Assembly: GCA_012103455.1 (NCBI GenBank)
Contig: WLWT01000003.1
Span: forward strand, 1,159,154-1,223,153
DNA: 64,000 bases
Reading direction: 5' to 3'
Source: Gammaproteobacteria bacterium
GTDB taxonomy: Bacteria > Pseudomonadota > Gammaproteobacteria > HK1
The notes below the pieces were generated by a model, which was not told the DNA's origin, searched no databases, and worked only from the letters and a program-made list of their open reading frames with translations. Shown piece by piece: positions 35,880 to 45,481 of the stretch. Position numbers and translations under genes: made by a program. Every line of letters starts with the position of its first letter. Within the stretch, counting starts at the first letter, position 1.

Positions 35880-36600
35880 ATCCTCTCATTTATATGAGTG
35901 AAAAGGTTTCTGAAAATGTGGGGTGTCGCTTAATCATTTCACCGGAACGTACCATCAATGGTCTAAGCCTAGCCTCAGGCATGTTTCTTAGCAGCTCGTA
36001 CAATAAAGCTCCTTGACGGAACAGTGAATGCGTGTGGATCTTCACCGTATTGGCTTGCAAATACCGCTCATAACCGAAATTTTCCCCTGCCGCACCCAAT
36101 AATGTCAGCACACTCACCGCCAATGCAATTGAGTAGCCACAGCCGGCCGCGCTGTTCAGGGCTATTGACATGGACCGCCCTCATCCCCGTGCCCAATCGC
36201 AAATCCTCGATGCCGCGAAAACTGCACTCCACCCCCCCAATGTTTGCCATACAACGTCATTAACCGCTTGGCACTGGCCTTCCCGTCACTGGCTGCCAGA
36301 GGCCGCGCTTCCTTCATCCCGTTGGCGTGCACGCACACCACCGTATTGACGCCGTATTGTTGGCGGATGACCTTGGCTTGCCGTAGCCCCTCTCTGCCAA
36401 CATAAGTGAGACACTCAGCGCTCCTAGAATTGCAGTAGGGCGAACTCGGTGAACACTCATGAAAATGCACAATGAAGCGATGAATATCAAACCGAACACC
36501 GCAGGACCGCGCGCCGACGCCGCGCAGGGTCTTCCCGACCCTGAAGGGGTGGCCAAACCCATCCGGCGCCAATTCAGCGCCCAGTATCGATCCATAGAGC
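35880..36600 (-). pseudogene. IS4-family transposase remnant (second type)
   Basis: Read across three frames on the minus strand: QAKVIRQQYGVNTVVCVHAN and KRLMTLYGKHWG, then CSFRGIEDLRLGTGMRAVHV, then RYLQANTVKIHTHSLFRQGA and MPEARLRPLM. This is the C-terminal half of an IS4-group transposase unlike the other two IS4 types here. Several frameshifts. Confidence 0.6.
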
Positions 36601-36639
36601 TAAATAGGGTTAGAAGACCGCTTACTGTTTCAGTCGATA

Positions 36640-37320
36640 GCTTTCTCCTGTGAGCATGAAAATTGGTGAGTGACGGATGATGCGCCCGATGCTGGGCACG
36701 GCGGCGTTGTCATCGTGGACGTTGTCATCGTGAAAGAAGCCGCTCCATGCGGTGAAATCCTTGTGGGTGGTCAGGATGCTTGTGGGTGGTCAGGATGATG
36801 GCGCGATATTCATAGAGGTTGTTGATGAGCTGGAACAGGTTGTAGCGGGCCTGTTTGCTCATCGGTAGAAAGCCCAGCTCATTGATGATGAGCCCGTCGA
36901 ATTTGCTGATGGGGTTGATTTTCTTCCTCAGCCCAGCGCGTATCTCAGCCAGCTCCAGCGTTTCGGCCAGCCTAGTCGCGGTGTTGAACAAGCCCTTGTA
37001 ACCAGCATCAACCGCTTTTGGTCCGATACCAAGGGCCAACTGGGTGTTAGCCACGCCCGGTGGTCCGATGAACACCACGTTGCCGCGGTTGTCGATGAAG
37101 TTAAAGTCCAGCGGCGGGTTGACTGGGCGCTGGGTAATAGCCTGTTGGTGACAGTAATCCAACGCCTCCAGTGACTTGAGCGCAGGGAAATTGTCCCGCT
37201 TGCGATGGCGCTGTTGGCACTCCTACCGCGCGAGTTGCTCGGCGAACCGCGGATAGGCCGGCTCGTTGGCCTCGGCCTGTTCTAACAAGATGCCCAGGCA
37301 CTGATTGTTCGCCGCGCAGG
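36640..37320 (-). pseudogene. istB: IS21 helper ATPase (IstB) remnant, first copy
   Basis: Joining frames gives LLEQAEANEPAYPRFAEQLA, then FPALKSLEALDYCHQQAI, then VVFIGPPGVANTQLALGIG, DGLIINELGFLPMSKQARYN and finally IFMLTGESYRLK. The Walker A lysine is lost (GPPGVANT for GPPGVGKT) and the aspartate of LIIDE is Asn. Two short tandem duplications (36706-36735, 15-bp unit; 36760-36797, 19-bp unit) disturb the C-terminus. Confidence 0.7.
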
Positions 37321-37324
37321 CGGT

Positions 37325-37510
37325 CCAAGTAATGGTGGGGAGTTGGAGCGGCGTAGCTGCTCGCACAGCTCAGGCCCATGTCCTGCACCGAAGGCGTCGA
37401 GGCGCACTTGCGGCACCTCACCGGGGGTGCCATGGATACGCTGATTGGCCACCTGTTGGCACCATTGGCGCCGATGCTCTTCGAGTGCGGGCCAATCATC
37501 AATGTGTATT
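37325..37510 (-). pseudogene. istA: IS21 transposase (IstA) C-terminal remnant
   Basis: The minus strand reads ALEEHRRQWCQQVANQRIHG and TPGEVPQVRLDAFGA, the end of an IS21 IstA. It directly precedes the istB remnant, the normal IS21 gene order. Confidence 0.5.
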
Positions 37511-37634
37511 GCGGCGAAGCCGGGCAGTCAATCGGGAGCAAGCCGATGACTTTGTCGAGTGCGCTTTCCCAGTCCTGTCCTAGCCAGCGAGGCGGGATAT
37601 GGATTATGCCTGTAAGTGCTCGGCTTGGAGCGTT

Positions 37635-38279
37635 TTAGCCCTTGGTTCTCCTCATCGATTCTCTTTTCAAATTGAGCGTGTAAGCGTGGTGCACGGGGCA
37701 CTTTAGAATGGCATCGGCGAAGGTTGGGTCGGTGATGGTGGCAGGCCATTTCTCGGCCGCTGGCGGACGGGTGACCAACATTGAGCGGTCGCCCTAGCGG
37801 TCCTCCAGGACTTCGAGTAGGTCGCGTTGATTGCCGGTGTTGCAGGTGACCATGCCGCCGTCGTCGATGAGCAACAGTTCGACCTTGGCCCGTGACGCTA
37901 GGAGCTTGGCGTAGCGGCCATCGCCGCGTGCCATGGTCAGCTCTTGTCCCAGCGTGGCCGTCGTAGTTACCAGGCGCACAGACCATCCAGGACTGGCCCA
38001 GGCCGGCGGTCCGGTGATGAATCAAGTTGTGGGTGCTGGGCAATCTACTGACAGGGGCGCAAGACGTGGATGAGGGCTTGGTCCGGGGCGCGCTTGTGAG
38101 CGGTAGTCGAGCTCTTCGATACCGGCGTTGTGGCGCCGCTTGGCGCGCCATCGCCGGGCGCTGATGCGGCGGTTGTCGCGGTAGGTCATCTCGCGGTCAA
38201 CGCGCAAGCCGAGCCGCTCTTCGAAGGACAGCGCGTGCAACTCGGGGGCATTCATCTGCTCGGCCAGTGCGGTGGCCAT
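37635..38279 (-). pseudogene. istB: IS21 helper ATPase (IstB) remnant, second copy
   Basis: A different IS21 lineage. It starts MATALAEQMNAPELHALSFE and DREMTYRDNRRISARR, continues with MARGDGRYAKLLASRAKVEL and LLIDD, and ends HAYTLNLKGESMRRTKG in other frames. Several frameshifts. Confidence 0.65.
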
Positions 38280-38282
38280 ACC

Positions 38283-38329
38283 CGTGAACTTAAGGGCGTG
38301 AACTTAAGGGCGTAACTTAAGGGCGTGAA
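38283..38329. repeat. Tandem repeat, 14-bp unit, three copies
   Basis: Unit CGTGAACTTAAGGG, with one base missing in the third copy, immediately upstream of the second istB remnant. Confidence 0.85.
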
Positions 38330-38765
38330 GTTTCTCTGTCGTGGGATGGTTCAACCTAGGCAATCGCTCTCCTTTTGAGCGTGTATGGGTTGGTGGTAGT
38401 AGTCAGTCCCGGGCAGGTTCTCGTGCTGGGTTGGCAAGGCATATTCGGTGACTAATGATGCTCGGCTTCGCTCTGGAACAGTGTTCGGCTTGCGCTCGGA
38501 ATAGGGCTTGGGTTCACGCCGGAATCGGTGATCGGCTTGAGCCGGATGGCACAGGTAACTGGCTAATCTCTATAATTAACTTCTGTCCAGAGCCCATTCG
38601 CCCGCCAGCGCATCGAGCGCCCTGGAGGCGCGCCGTTGACCGGCTGTGCGAGCGGATGGAGTGCGCTGCACTCGTGTGGATGGAGGCGGTTCAACAGAGG
38701 CGCGACGGGATTTGCTTACCGACGGTGGGGGCGGGCGCATCGAGCCATCGGCGTCATCGTCCCGA
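38330..38765. other. No recognised gene
   Basis: GC-rich stretch between the IS21 and IS91 remnants. Frames are open but give no recognisable product; probably further transposon debris. Confidence 0.35.
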
Positions 38766-39350
38766 GGACACGGGGCTATCTAGCGTTGTTGAGCAGCACG
38801 CCGATGCGTTTTTCAAAGAGCACGGCGAGCGAAAAAGCGGGTTGGCGCGGCTCATTCGCGAGGAGTTCGAAGCATACTTGCGCTGCGGGCGCTTGGAGCA
38901 CAGCTTCATTCGGGTCAAGTGCACGGACTGTCGTCACGAGCACCGGGTGGCGTTTAGCTGTAAGCGCTGCGGCTGGTGCGCATCGCGGCGCATGGCCTAG
39001 AGCGGCGCGCACCGGATCGACAACGTGTTACCCCGGGCACCGTACCGCCAGTGGGTGGTGTCGTTCCCCTGGCCGCTACGCATGCTGTTCGCGCCCAATG
39101 CACGCGAGCGGGCATCGGGCGCGCCAGAGTAGCGAGCCATCCGGCCACCGGCGATGAGTCCCAACCCAGGTTACTCCCCACGCCAATGAACTCGATGGCC
39201 CGATTGCAGCGGGTATGGGCCATCGACTTGGGCGGGTGCCCCAATGGTGGCGGCGAACTGCAAGTCATCGCTGCTCTCACCGCGCCTGGCGTCATCGCGC
39301 GCATCATCGAGCCCATAGTCCTAGAGCCCATTAGTCCTAGAGCCCATTAG
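38766..39350 (+). pseudogene. IS91-family (Y2 HUH) transposase remnant
   Basis: The zinc-binding N-terminus is clear: REEFEAYLRCGRLEHSFI and CTDCRHEHRVAFSCKRCGWC. A TAG follows, then IDNVLPRAPYRQWVVSFPWP. The middle is deleted, and the C-terminal zinc end RLQRVWAIDLGGCPNGGGEL with LQVIAALTAPGVI closes it at about 39310. Confidence 0.65.
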
Positions 39351-39364
39351 TCCTCGGGCCCATT
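39317..39364. repeat. Tandem repeat, 16-bp unit, three copies
   Basis: AGTCCTAGAGCCCATT twice, then AGTCCTCGGGCCCATT, with a partial unit before. It lies at the decayed 3' end of the IS91 remnant. Nothing else is recognised up to the peroxidase gene at 39671. Confidence 0.85.
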
Positions 39365-39670
39365 GGAGTGGCTGGGCGTATCCCGCCGCGCGCACCGCCG
39401 CAGGCTCTGGCGAGCTGATGCGAAAGATACCTGCGCTTAAGAGCCGCCGGGCGAGCGCCCGCACGTCAATCGCGCCATTGCGCCTGTAGCTCTAGTGTGG
39501 TAAGCGCTCGGCTCGTCAAGGGTGGTAAGCCCACACCGACGCCCACCCAGCCCAGGGTGGCGATGAGCAACCCAAGCCTTGCCGCGCGACGATTGGATAC
39601 TTCGCTTTCGACCCCGAATGACCGGTTATCATTATTATCTTCTTCTCTTCTTCTGTTGGCGCGGGATCGC

Positions 39671-41317
39671 TCAGGTCGGATCGACCACGCCCATGGCGAT
39701 CAGGCGCAGCGCAGTCAGGGACGGGACGAAGAAGTAGTCGCCGCCCCGGGTCTCCACGAAGGTCTTGAGATTGCTCATAACGTAAGGGGGCTTGCCCGAT
39801 GCGGGAGCGGCGGGAATGACGTAGCGCTTATGGTGCGTGTGATTGCCCAGCATGGGACAGGTGTGGTTGCCCAGGTTGAAGTCCAGCCCGTACTGGATCC
39901 ATTGCTGCTGGACGAACTCGAACTGCCGGAAGATGTTGGCGCAGATCGCCATGAAGATGACGCCTTGCTCGGTCGTGTCATCACCCTCGCCCAACGCGGT
40001 GGGGCCGTAGGGCAGGCCGCGGCGCAGGATCCGCCGGCGCTTGTTGAGCTGGGTCGTGGCCGCCGGGTTCGCTCCGTCGGGTCTGTTGCTCGGGTCCAAG
40101 TAGTCGCGGGTGTTGACCCGCCGCAGGTGGGCGCCCAACGGGCACTTGATGCCCTCCATGTCGTCACCGTAGCGAAAGTCCGAGGGCTCGATCGACTTGA
40201 AGTAAGCCTCGTAGGCCTCGACCCGCTTCAAAGGCTCCGTCGCACAGAAGCCCTTTGTCTCGCGAAAGGTCTTCCAGGCCTCGTAGGTCGGCACCCTGGA
40301 AAGCGGGACACCGTCGGGCCAGCGACCGGCCATCTTGGCCATGAGCGTTTCCTTTGCCTCGTCCGCCTCGACGCCCATGACCGTGCCGTAGCGCGCGGCC
40401 TCCTCGTCCAAGACCTGGCGAAACGAGCCCAGGTTCTCGTGCAGCTTGCGATAGACCATGAAGGTGCCATTGTGGGTCAGATCCTCGGGCACGGCGGCCG
40501 GCGGCAGCTCCTGGCTCTCGTCGGGGTGGCCGAGGATAAATTCGCCGGTCGCCAGCGGCACCCAGCCGGACTCCTGGTCCATCCACTTGCCCCGGCCGAC
40601 CACCCTCGTGGCCATCTCGGCCGCGGGGATCTGGCCCTCGAAGACCGGATCGCCAATCCCGTCGGTGAAGCCGAAGTGCTCCTTGCGCGTGGGGATCTTC
40701 TTGTCGTCGGGCAGGGTCTCGAACACAACGTTGGCGGCTTGATACTCCTGGTCGCCGTTCGGGCCGTTGGTGGCCAGGATGCGAACCTTGTTGCCGAGCG
40801 CGGCGCAGCGCTCGCGCAGCCAGTCCGTCTGAGCCTCCAGAGCTTTGACCGGCCGGTCGCTCCAGGGCTCGGCCTGGGCGTTCATGGAGATCCAGACGTG
40901 CACGTCCTCGCCCTGGCCCTGGCCCGACCGGTTGGCCCGCCAGATCGGATCCCAATGCGCGCACCAGCCCTCGTCATCGGCGCTGACCTTACCCTCGTCC
41001 CGGTCGCCCAGGATGAAGGCACGGGCCTTCATGCCGTCAATGAACTCAGCCGGCATGCCTTGGAGCGAGCGGGTCGGCAGGGCGAGCCTCAGAAGGCCCA
41101 GGAAGGTGAAGCCGATGTTGAGGGTGACTTGCGGCCTGGACTCGGGAGTCCAGCGGGCGGCTGTGTTGACCTTCTCGCGCACCTGGTCCACGAACGCGCG
41201 CCCGGCCGCCGTCTCCTCAATGTGCAAGAAAAAATAGCGGGCGAAGGGAAAATTGAAACGCCCGTAGGCCCGGGTCACGTTGCTCTGGATGTCGTTCAGA
41301 TTGAGTTCTCGTGTCAT
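39671..41317 (-). CDS. DyP-type haem peroxidase
   Basis: 548 aa. GFTDGIGDP is the DyP GXXDG distal-haem motif with the catalytic Asp, and CPLGAHLRRVNTRD carries the proximal His and following Arg. The protein is long for bacterial DyP (about 300-450), with extra N-terminal sequence, closer to class C/D-like sizes. No signal peptide. It is last in a minus-strand group with two unknown genes (14 nt after the nearer one). No encapsulin gene is seen. DyPs oxidise dyes, phenols and lignin-like compounds with peroxide. Confidence 0.85.
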   Translation of the reverse strand: MTRELNLNDIQSNVTRAYGRFNFPFARYFFLHIEETAAGRAFVDQVREKVNTAARWTPESRPQVTLNIGFTFLGLLRLALPTRSLQGMPAEFIDGMKARAFILGDRDEGKVSADDEGWCAHWDPIWRANRSGQGQGEDVHVWISMNAQAEPWSDRPVKALEAQTDWLRERCAALGNKVRILATNGPNGDQEYQAANVVFETLPDDKKIPTRKEHFGFTDGIGDPVFEGQIPAAEMATRVVGRGKWMDQESGWVPLATGEFILGHPDESQELPPAAVPEDLTHNGTFMVYRKLHENLGSFRQVLDEEAARYGTVMGVEADEAKETLMAKMAGRWPDGVPLSRVPTYEAWKTFRETKGFCATEPLKRVEAYEAYFKSIEPSDFRYGDDMEGIKCPLGAHLRRVNTRDYLDPSNRPDGANPAATTQLNKRRRILRRGLPYGPTALGEGDDTTEQGVIFMAICANIFRQFEFVQQQWIQYGLDFNLGNHTCPMLGNHTHHKRYVIPAAPASGKPPYVMSNLKTFVETRGGDYFFVPSLTALRLIAMGVVDPT

Positions 41318-41330
41318 GGCGTGGTCCCCC

Positions 41331-42349
41331 TCAGCTCTCGATGATCGCGCCTTCGCGGGCGATCGAAATCACGCCCGGACGCTGGCTGGGTGCCATCTTG
41401 TAGTCCGGCTTGTGACGCGCGAGGAATGCGCCGAAATCCGCATGCAGGGACGCGGGATCCTTGCCCTGGCTCTCGACCGCAAAGTCCGCGAAGTGCTGCT
41501 GTAAGTAGAGCGACTTGAGCACCGACGGCAGATCGGCATAGTCGCCCGGCGGCATGGGCCGATTGCCATTCCATAGAGCGTAGCGATAGGCGATCCAGGC
41601 CGCGAGAGCGGTGGCCAAGAACCCGACCGAGCAGGTCCAGCCGACCAGCGGCTGTTCGGCGCGCCGAACAGCCACCAGAGGAAGCCGATCAATGTCACCA
41701 GGGCGGGCACGGCCACCAGAGCGATTAGGCCGGTCACCGGGAGACCGTGGAGCTTAGGCGGGCGGATCCAGTAGTCGTTAAACGGCATTGTGGTCTCGAC
41801 CTGGCAGCGGCCCAGGTAACGCGCAAAGCCGTCGGCGTCGGAGACCTCGTTGAAGCCGACACAGTTGTCGTAGATTTCGCGCAGCTCCAGATTCATGGTC
41901 TGCCACAGCCGGCGGGCGTAGGCGTCGCGGACAGCGTCCTGCTCGGCCGGCGTCAGTGTTTCGGGCAGAGGATCGCCTTCCTCCTTCACCGCATCGAAAT
42001 CGGCGGCGAACATCAGGTAGGCGCAGTTCAGCCTATCGACCTTTTGGGGAACGAGCGGGTCTTTGCCGGTGAGCGCATTGACGATGGCATCGCTGCGTGG
42101 TCGGCCGTTGTAGACCACGTCGTCGAGCACCATAAAGCGGCAGAGGTGCGTGTGTCGATCACGCGCAAAGGGGCTATTGATGCCGATCTGCTCGGTCGCC
42201 GGTGACTGCAGGGCCGTCGGCAGTATCGCCAACGTCGTCCGCAGCCGCTCGATATGGGATACCTCCACGCCGCGCTCGTCGGACGCGCTGCCGTGCTTGA
42301 TTGGCGCCAGCGTGGTCAGGAAATAGTGGCCGGTATCAAAGTTCGGCAT
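41331..42349 (-). pseudogene. Unknown DyP-associated protein with one C-terminal membrane region, frameshifted
   Basis: From ATG 42349 (MPNFDTGHYFLTTLAPIKHG) the frame is good to about residue 230, including LPVTGLIALVAVPALVTLIG and WWLFG. It then shifts, and the genuine C-terminus (LVGWTCSVGFLATALAAWIA, SLYLQQHFADFAVESQGKDP) continues in another frame to 41331. The shift falls in a perfect 24-bp palindrome (41650-41673), so it may be a sequencing or replication artefact. Joined, it is about 337 aa. I recognise no family; the position suggests a membrane partner of the peroxidase. Confidence 0.55.
41650..41673. repeat. Perfect 24-bp palindrome
   Basis: Half-site GGCTGTTCGGCG followed directly by its reverse complement, within the coding region of the DyP-associated membrane protein and at the point where its frame breaks. 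Confidence 0.9.
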
Positions 42350-42384
42350 TGAACATCTCCAAATGCAATGGGGCTCGGCCGGGG

Positions 42385-43065
42385 CTACGCGCCCGGCCGG
42401 TTTTTTTGCGCAAACAGGGTCTCTTCCGCGCGCCGGACGAAGGGACCCCGGTTGATGTCGGCCCGCTCGGTATCCAGGCTCGCCACCGGGCCATAGCCCG
42501 GATCGCCCAAGCAGCCCTGCACGCGCAGCAGCGCTGCGCGGTAGGACTTGGCGAAGTCCTCGGGGCTCTCGCGCCGGTGCCGCGCGGCCAGGTCCTTGAG
42601 GGCGTCATAGACCCGCATGGCGCACTTGATGTCGCGCTGCGCCGAGCCAGGCGTCGCGTTGTAATAGTAGTTGGTATAGATCTGATTGTGGGTGATGTAG
42701 TCTTTAAAAGGCGTGATCGGGATCGAGTTGGGGTACTTGGTCGCCGTGTACCAAAAGAGGTCCAGCCCGTTGGGGATTCCGTCGGAGAAGGCGTCGATGT
42801 ACTGATCCCAGGTACCGTTGAAATTCGAGCAGAAGATCATGTAGTCGTTTTGCAGATCTTGCTTGCCTTGCCCCAGGTCGGGCCACTGGTCCCGCCGCAC
42901 CAACACCCAGCGCGCGAAATGGATAAATGACAGCCCGAGCAGGCCGGCCAAACTCTTGGGAGTGCCTCGTCCCACCATGAAGATAAGCCGGTTGATCCAC
43001 AAAATCATTGGTTTGGTCGGCGTCACTACGTTCATGGCGTAGGCTTTGCCGGCGATGTTCGACAT
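42385..43065 (-). CDS. Unknown protein, first gene of the DyP group
   Basis: 226 aa from ATG 43065, which has a GGGAGGGGG ribosome site; the longer open frame upstream overlaps the divergent promoter region. An N-terminal hydrophobic stretch (LWINRLIFMVGRG, SLAGLLGLSFIHFARWVLV) suggests membrane association. The remainder (DYMIFCSNFNGTWDQYIDAF, NQIYTNYYYNATPGSAQRDI) is soluble and contains no motif I know. Same strand as the next two genes, with 35 nt to the following one; likely co-transcribed with the DyP peroxidase. Confidence 0.65.
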   Translation of the reverse strand: MSNIAGKAYAMNVVTPTKPMILWINRLIFMVGRGTPKSLAGLLGLSFIHFARWVLVRRDQWPDLGQGKQDLQNDYMIFCSNFNGTWDQYIDAFSDGIPNGLDLFWYTATKYPNSIPITPFKDYITHNQIYTNYYYNATPGSAQRDIKCAMRVYDALKDLAARHRRESPEDFAKSYRAALLRVQGCLGDPGYGPVASLDTERADINRGPFVRRAEETLFAQKNRPGA

Positions 43066-43258
43066 ATCCCCCTCCCACCGAATGCGGACTCGCGATTTCA
43101 GTGTGATACAAAACCACGACCACCACAACAGGATTCGCGATTGGGGCCGCTGCGGAACAGGACCCGCGGCCTTGTCGCGTGGTGCGGCAGGCCATAGAAT
43201 TTTGCTTCGGAAACGACCACGGCCCGTTCGCCGTCGCATGGGGTGGGAGGCCTCAGCC

Positions 43259-44020
43259 ATGAGGGTTGCCGAGGATTGGTTCGCACATCGCGATTTGGGC
43301 GACGGCGTCACCCTGATATGGGAGCGCTGGGCGAACTCAGGTCTGCGCTGCAATATCTGGCTCGTGCAGGGGCGAGATCGCAATCTCCTGATCGATAGCG
43401 GACTGGGGCTACGCTCCCTGCGGGAAGAGTTGGCGTTTCTGAGCGAGAAGCCGGTCATATGTCTCGCCTCGCACAATCACTTCGACCACATCGGCGGCCA
43501 CCACGAGTTCGAGACCCGCCTGTGCCACCGTGCCGAGGCGGAGGTCCTGAGCGCGCCGACCCGGGACAACACGCTGATCGAGAACTTCGTCGAGCTTGTG
43601 ATGTTCGAGGCGCTGCCCTATGCGGGTTTTGCAGTGGCGCGCTACGAGATCGTGCCGGCCCCGGCCACTGGTTTCGTCGATGAGGGTGACGTGATCGACC
43701 TGGGCGACCGGCACTTCTCGGTGTTGCACTTGCCGGGCCATTCGCCCGGCTCGATCGCCCTATGGGAGCAGGCCAGCGGCCTGCTGTTCACTGGCGACGT
43801 GATCTACGATGGGGAACTCTACGACTTTCTGCATCACTCCAGCATTCCGGACTACCTGGAGAGCATGGCCCGCTTGCGCGCCTTGCCGGCCGAGACGGTC
43901 CACGCTGGCCATTACGCCAGTTTCGACCGCGCCCGCCTGCACGCGCTGATCGACGACTACGTCGCCGGCAAGCGCTTGAGCGTCTGCCCGGCCGGCGCCC
44001 GGTCCGCAGAGTCATGCTAG
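43259..44020 (+). CDS. Metallo-beta-lactamase-fold hydrolase
   Basis: 253 aa from ATG 43259 (ribosome site GGGAGG). The metal-binding motif is HNHFDH, followed by HLPGHSPGS, LFTGDVIYDG and the last ligand in HAGHY, so both metal sites are complete. Glyoxalase-II-like or lactonase-like members share this set; the substrate is unknown. Divergent from the DyP group with 193 bp between starts, so the two may share regulation. Its TAG stop lies within the CTAG target duplicated by the IS5 element at 44021, so the coding region is intact. Confidence 0.82.
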   Translation: MRVAEDWFAHRDLGDGVTLIWERWANSGLRCNIWLVQGRDRNLLIDSGLGLRSLREELAFLSEKPVICLASHNHFDHIGGHHEFETRLCHRAEAEVLSAPTRDNTLIENFVELVMFEALPYAGFAVARYEIVPAPATGFVDEGDVIDLGDRHFSVLHLPGHSPGSIALWEQASGLLFTGDVIYDGELYDFLHHSSIPDYLESMARLRALPAETVHAGHYASFDRARLHALIDDYVAGKRLSVCPAGARSAESC

Positions 44021-44880
44021 ATAGTGTCGTCACAAGATAGTTGCCCAGATAGCCAAACAGCGGATATGGACGGCCGCCAGGAAAGAGGCCGCGTTCTTGG
44101 CATACCGAGTGGCAATCCCGCGCCATCGCTTCAGATGAAGAAAGGCATTCTCGACCCAATGCCTCAAACGGTATAAGGCCTTGTCATAGGCCCCCCTGTC
44201 ATAGGCCCGTTGCTCTTTGCGGTTGCGTTTTGGCGCAATCACCGCCTCAATAGCCTGTGGTTGGCAATGGGCCACAATCTCATTGGTATCCTAGGCGCTA
44301 TGCGCCAACAACGCTTCGGCATCAATGCCTTCAATCAAAGTGCAAGCCTGTCCGCAATCCGCTGCGGTACCCGCCGTAACAAGTGCTCCGACCGGCATAC
44401 CATGCGCATCCACGGCCAGAGGTAGCGTGGTGTTGAGCCCCCGTTTGTACGGCTCATCGCTTGGTTACCTCCCTGAGCACCGGCGGCTTGCGGGTGTACC
44501 TTGATATGACTGGCATCAATCATCAACCACTCATAATCAGGGTCATCCACCCACCGTTCCAGTAAGCGTTCCCAACCCCCTTTGTCTCGCCATCGACAGA
44601 ACCGGCGGTGGGTATTCTTCCAGTCCCCATAATCGGGCGGCAAATCCCGCCAAGGAGCGCCGGTACGCAAAATCCAAAAGACCGCATCGAGAAAACGGCG
44701 GTTATCATGTGCGACACCTCCCCAACTCCCTGCCTGACCCGGCAGGTAAGGCTCCAGTAATGACCATACGCGAGCGGATATATCGTGGCGACGATGGGAT
44801 GAACTCATGGGGGCAAGCTCTCAGTAAGATGGGACAGAATGCGCTCATCATACCTTTCATCTATCTTGTGACGACACTAT
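44021..44880 (-). mobile_element. IS5-family (IS427-group) element, complete
   Basis: 860 bp with inverted ends ATAGTGTCGTCACAAGATAG, perfect for at least 20 bp, flanked by CTAG at 44017-44020 and 44881-44884, the group's standard target duplication. The clean duplication indicates a recent insertion. Confidence 0.92.
44030..44808 (-). CDS. IS5-family transposase in two frames
   Basis: The N-terminal part (start ATG 44808, SARVWSLLEPYLPGQAGSWG, WRDLPPDYGDWK, LMIDASHIKVHP) continues after a frame change near 44450 (ACAAACGGGGGC) into TLIEGIDAEALLAHSAYDTN, APKRNRKEQRAYDRGAYDKA and HLKRWRGIATRYAKNAASF. IS427-group elements often express such pairs by programmed frameshifting, so it may be functional. 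A 15-bp duplication at 44182-44211 creates the repeated AYDRGAYDK. Confidence 0.75.
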
Positions 44881-44954
44881 CTAGAGCGTATTCGGTGAGG
44901 GACCCCGGCCTCTTGGCGCCCCATGCACCCCCGCGCCGCCTCATCGTCGCGCCC

Positions 44955-45422
44955 CGCCCCAAGCCCAGCGCCAACCCTACCGAAGAGGATGGGCCGCCCA
45001 GCGCGCCACTGAACGAGCGGGCTCGATTGAAACGCCTATTCGCCATCGATAGCCGCCGCGGCCCACGCTGCGAGGGTGAGGGGTGTGTCGTTGCGGTTGT
45101 CACCGAGCCAGTGGTGAGGGCTTGGAGCCGCCAACACCTTAACCGCCGCGGCCCCGCTCCCCTTAATGGCACCATGGCATCAAGGCCGCGCTGAGCCCAC
45201 CAATCGCTTGTGCCATTCGAGCCCATGGCCCGCGGTTAACGCACGTCACGACACACATGCCCTCGGATTCAATCGCCACGGCTGTAGGCGAGCGACGCGC
45301 CTGACGCAGGGCCTGGTCCAAGCCCCTCGCTGCGCCGATGGGTGGTCCCGGGGCTTCGCCTTATGAACCCACCTCGATACTCAGCCATGCTGCCCCAAAG
45401 GCCCCTTCAAATTTCCTATCCC
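44955..45422. repeat. Long direct repeat R2, copy a (about 450 bp)
   Basis: Closely matches 52713-53168 in the same orientation, from CCCCAAGCCCAGCG to AAATTTCCTATCCC, with scattered substitutions and small indels. It encodes nothing I recognise in either copy. The two copies bracket the ABC importer region (45.4-52.7 kb). Confidence 0.8.
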
Positions 45423-45481
45423 CCACGCAAACGCGTAGGATCGGGCAAAAACAAGCACGAACAAGGGGGAGTCTAGGGACG

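Noticed and set aside
38283..39364. Short direct repeats considered as a CRISPR array
   Set aside because: Units are contiguous with no spacers, only three copies, and lie in transposon remnants.
39497..41344. 615-codon open frame on the plus strand opposite the DyP gene
   Set aside because: It is the complement of a GC-rich, well-motifed peroxidase; low-complexity translation, no ribosome site, no recognisable domain.
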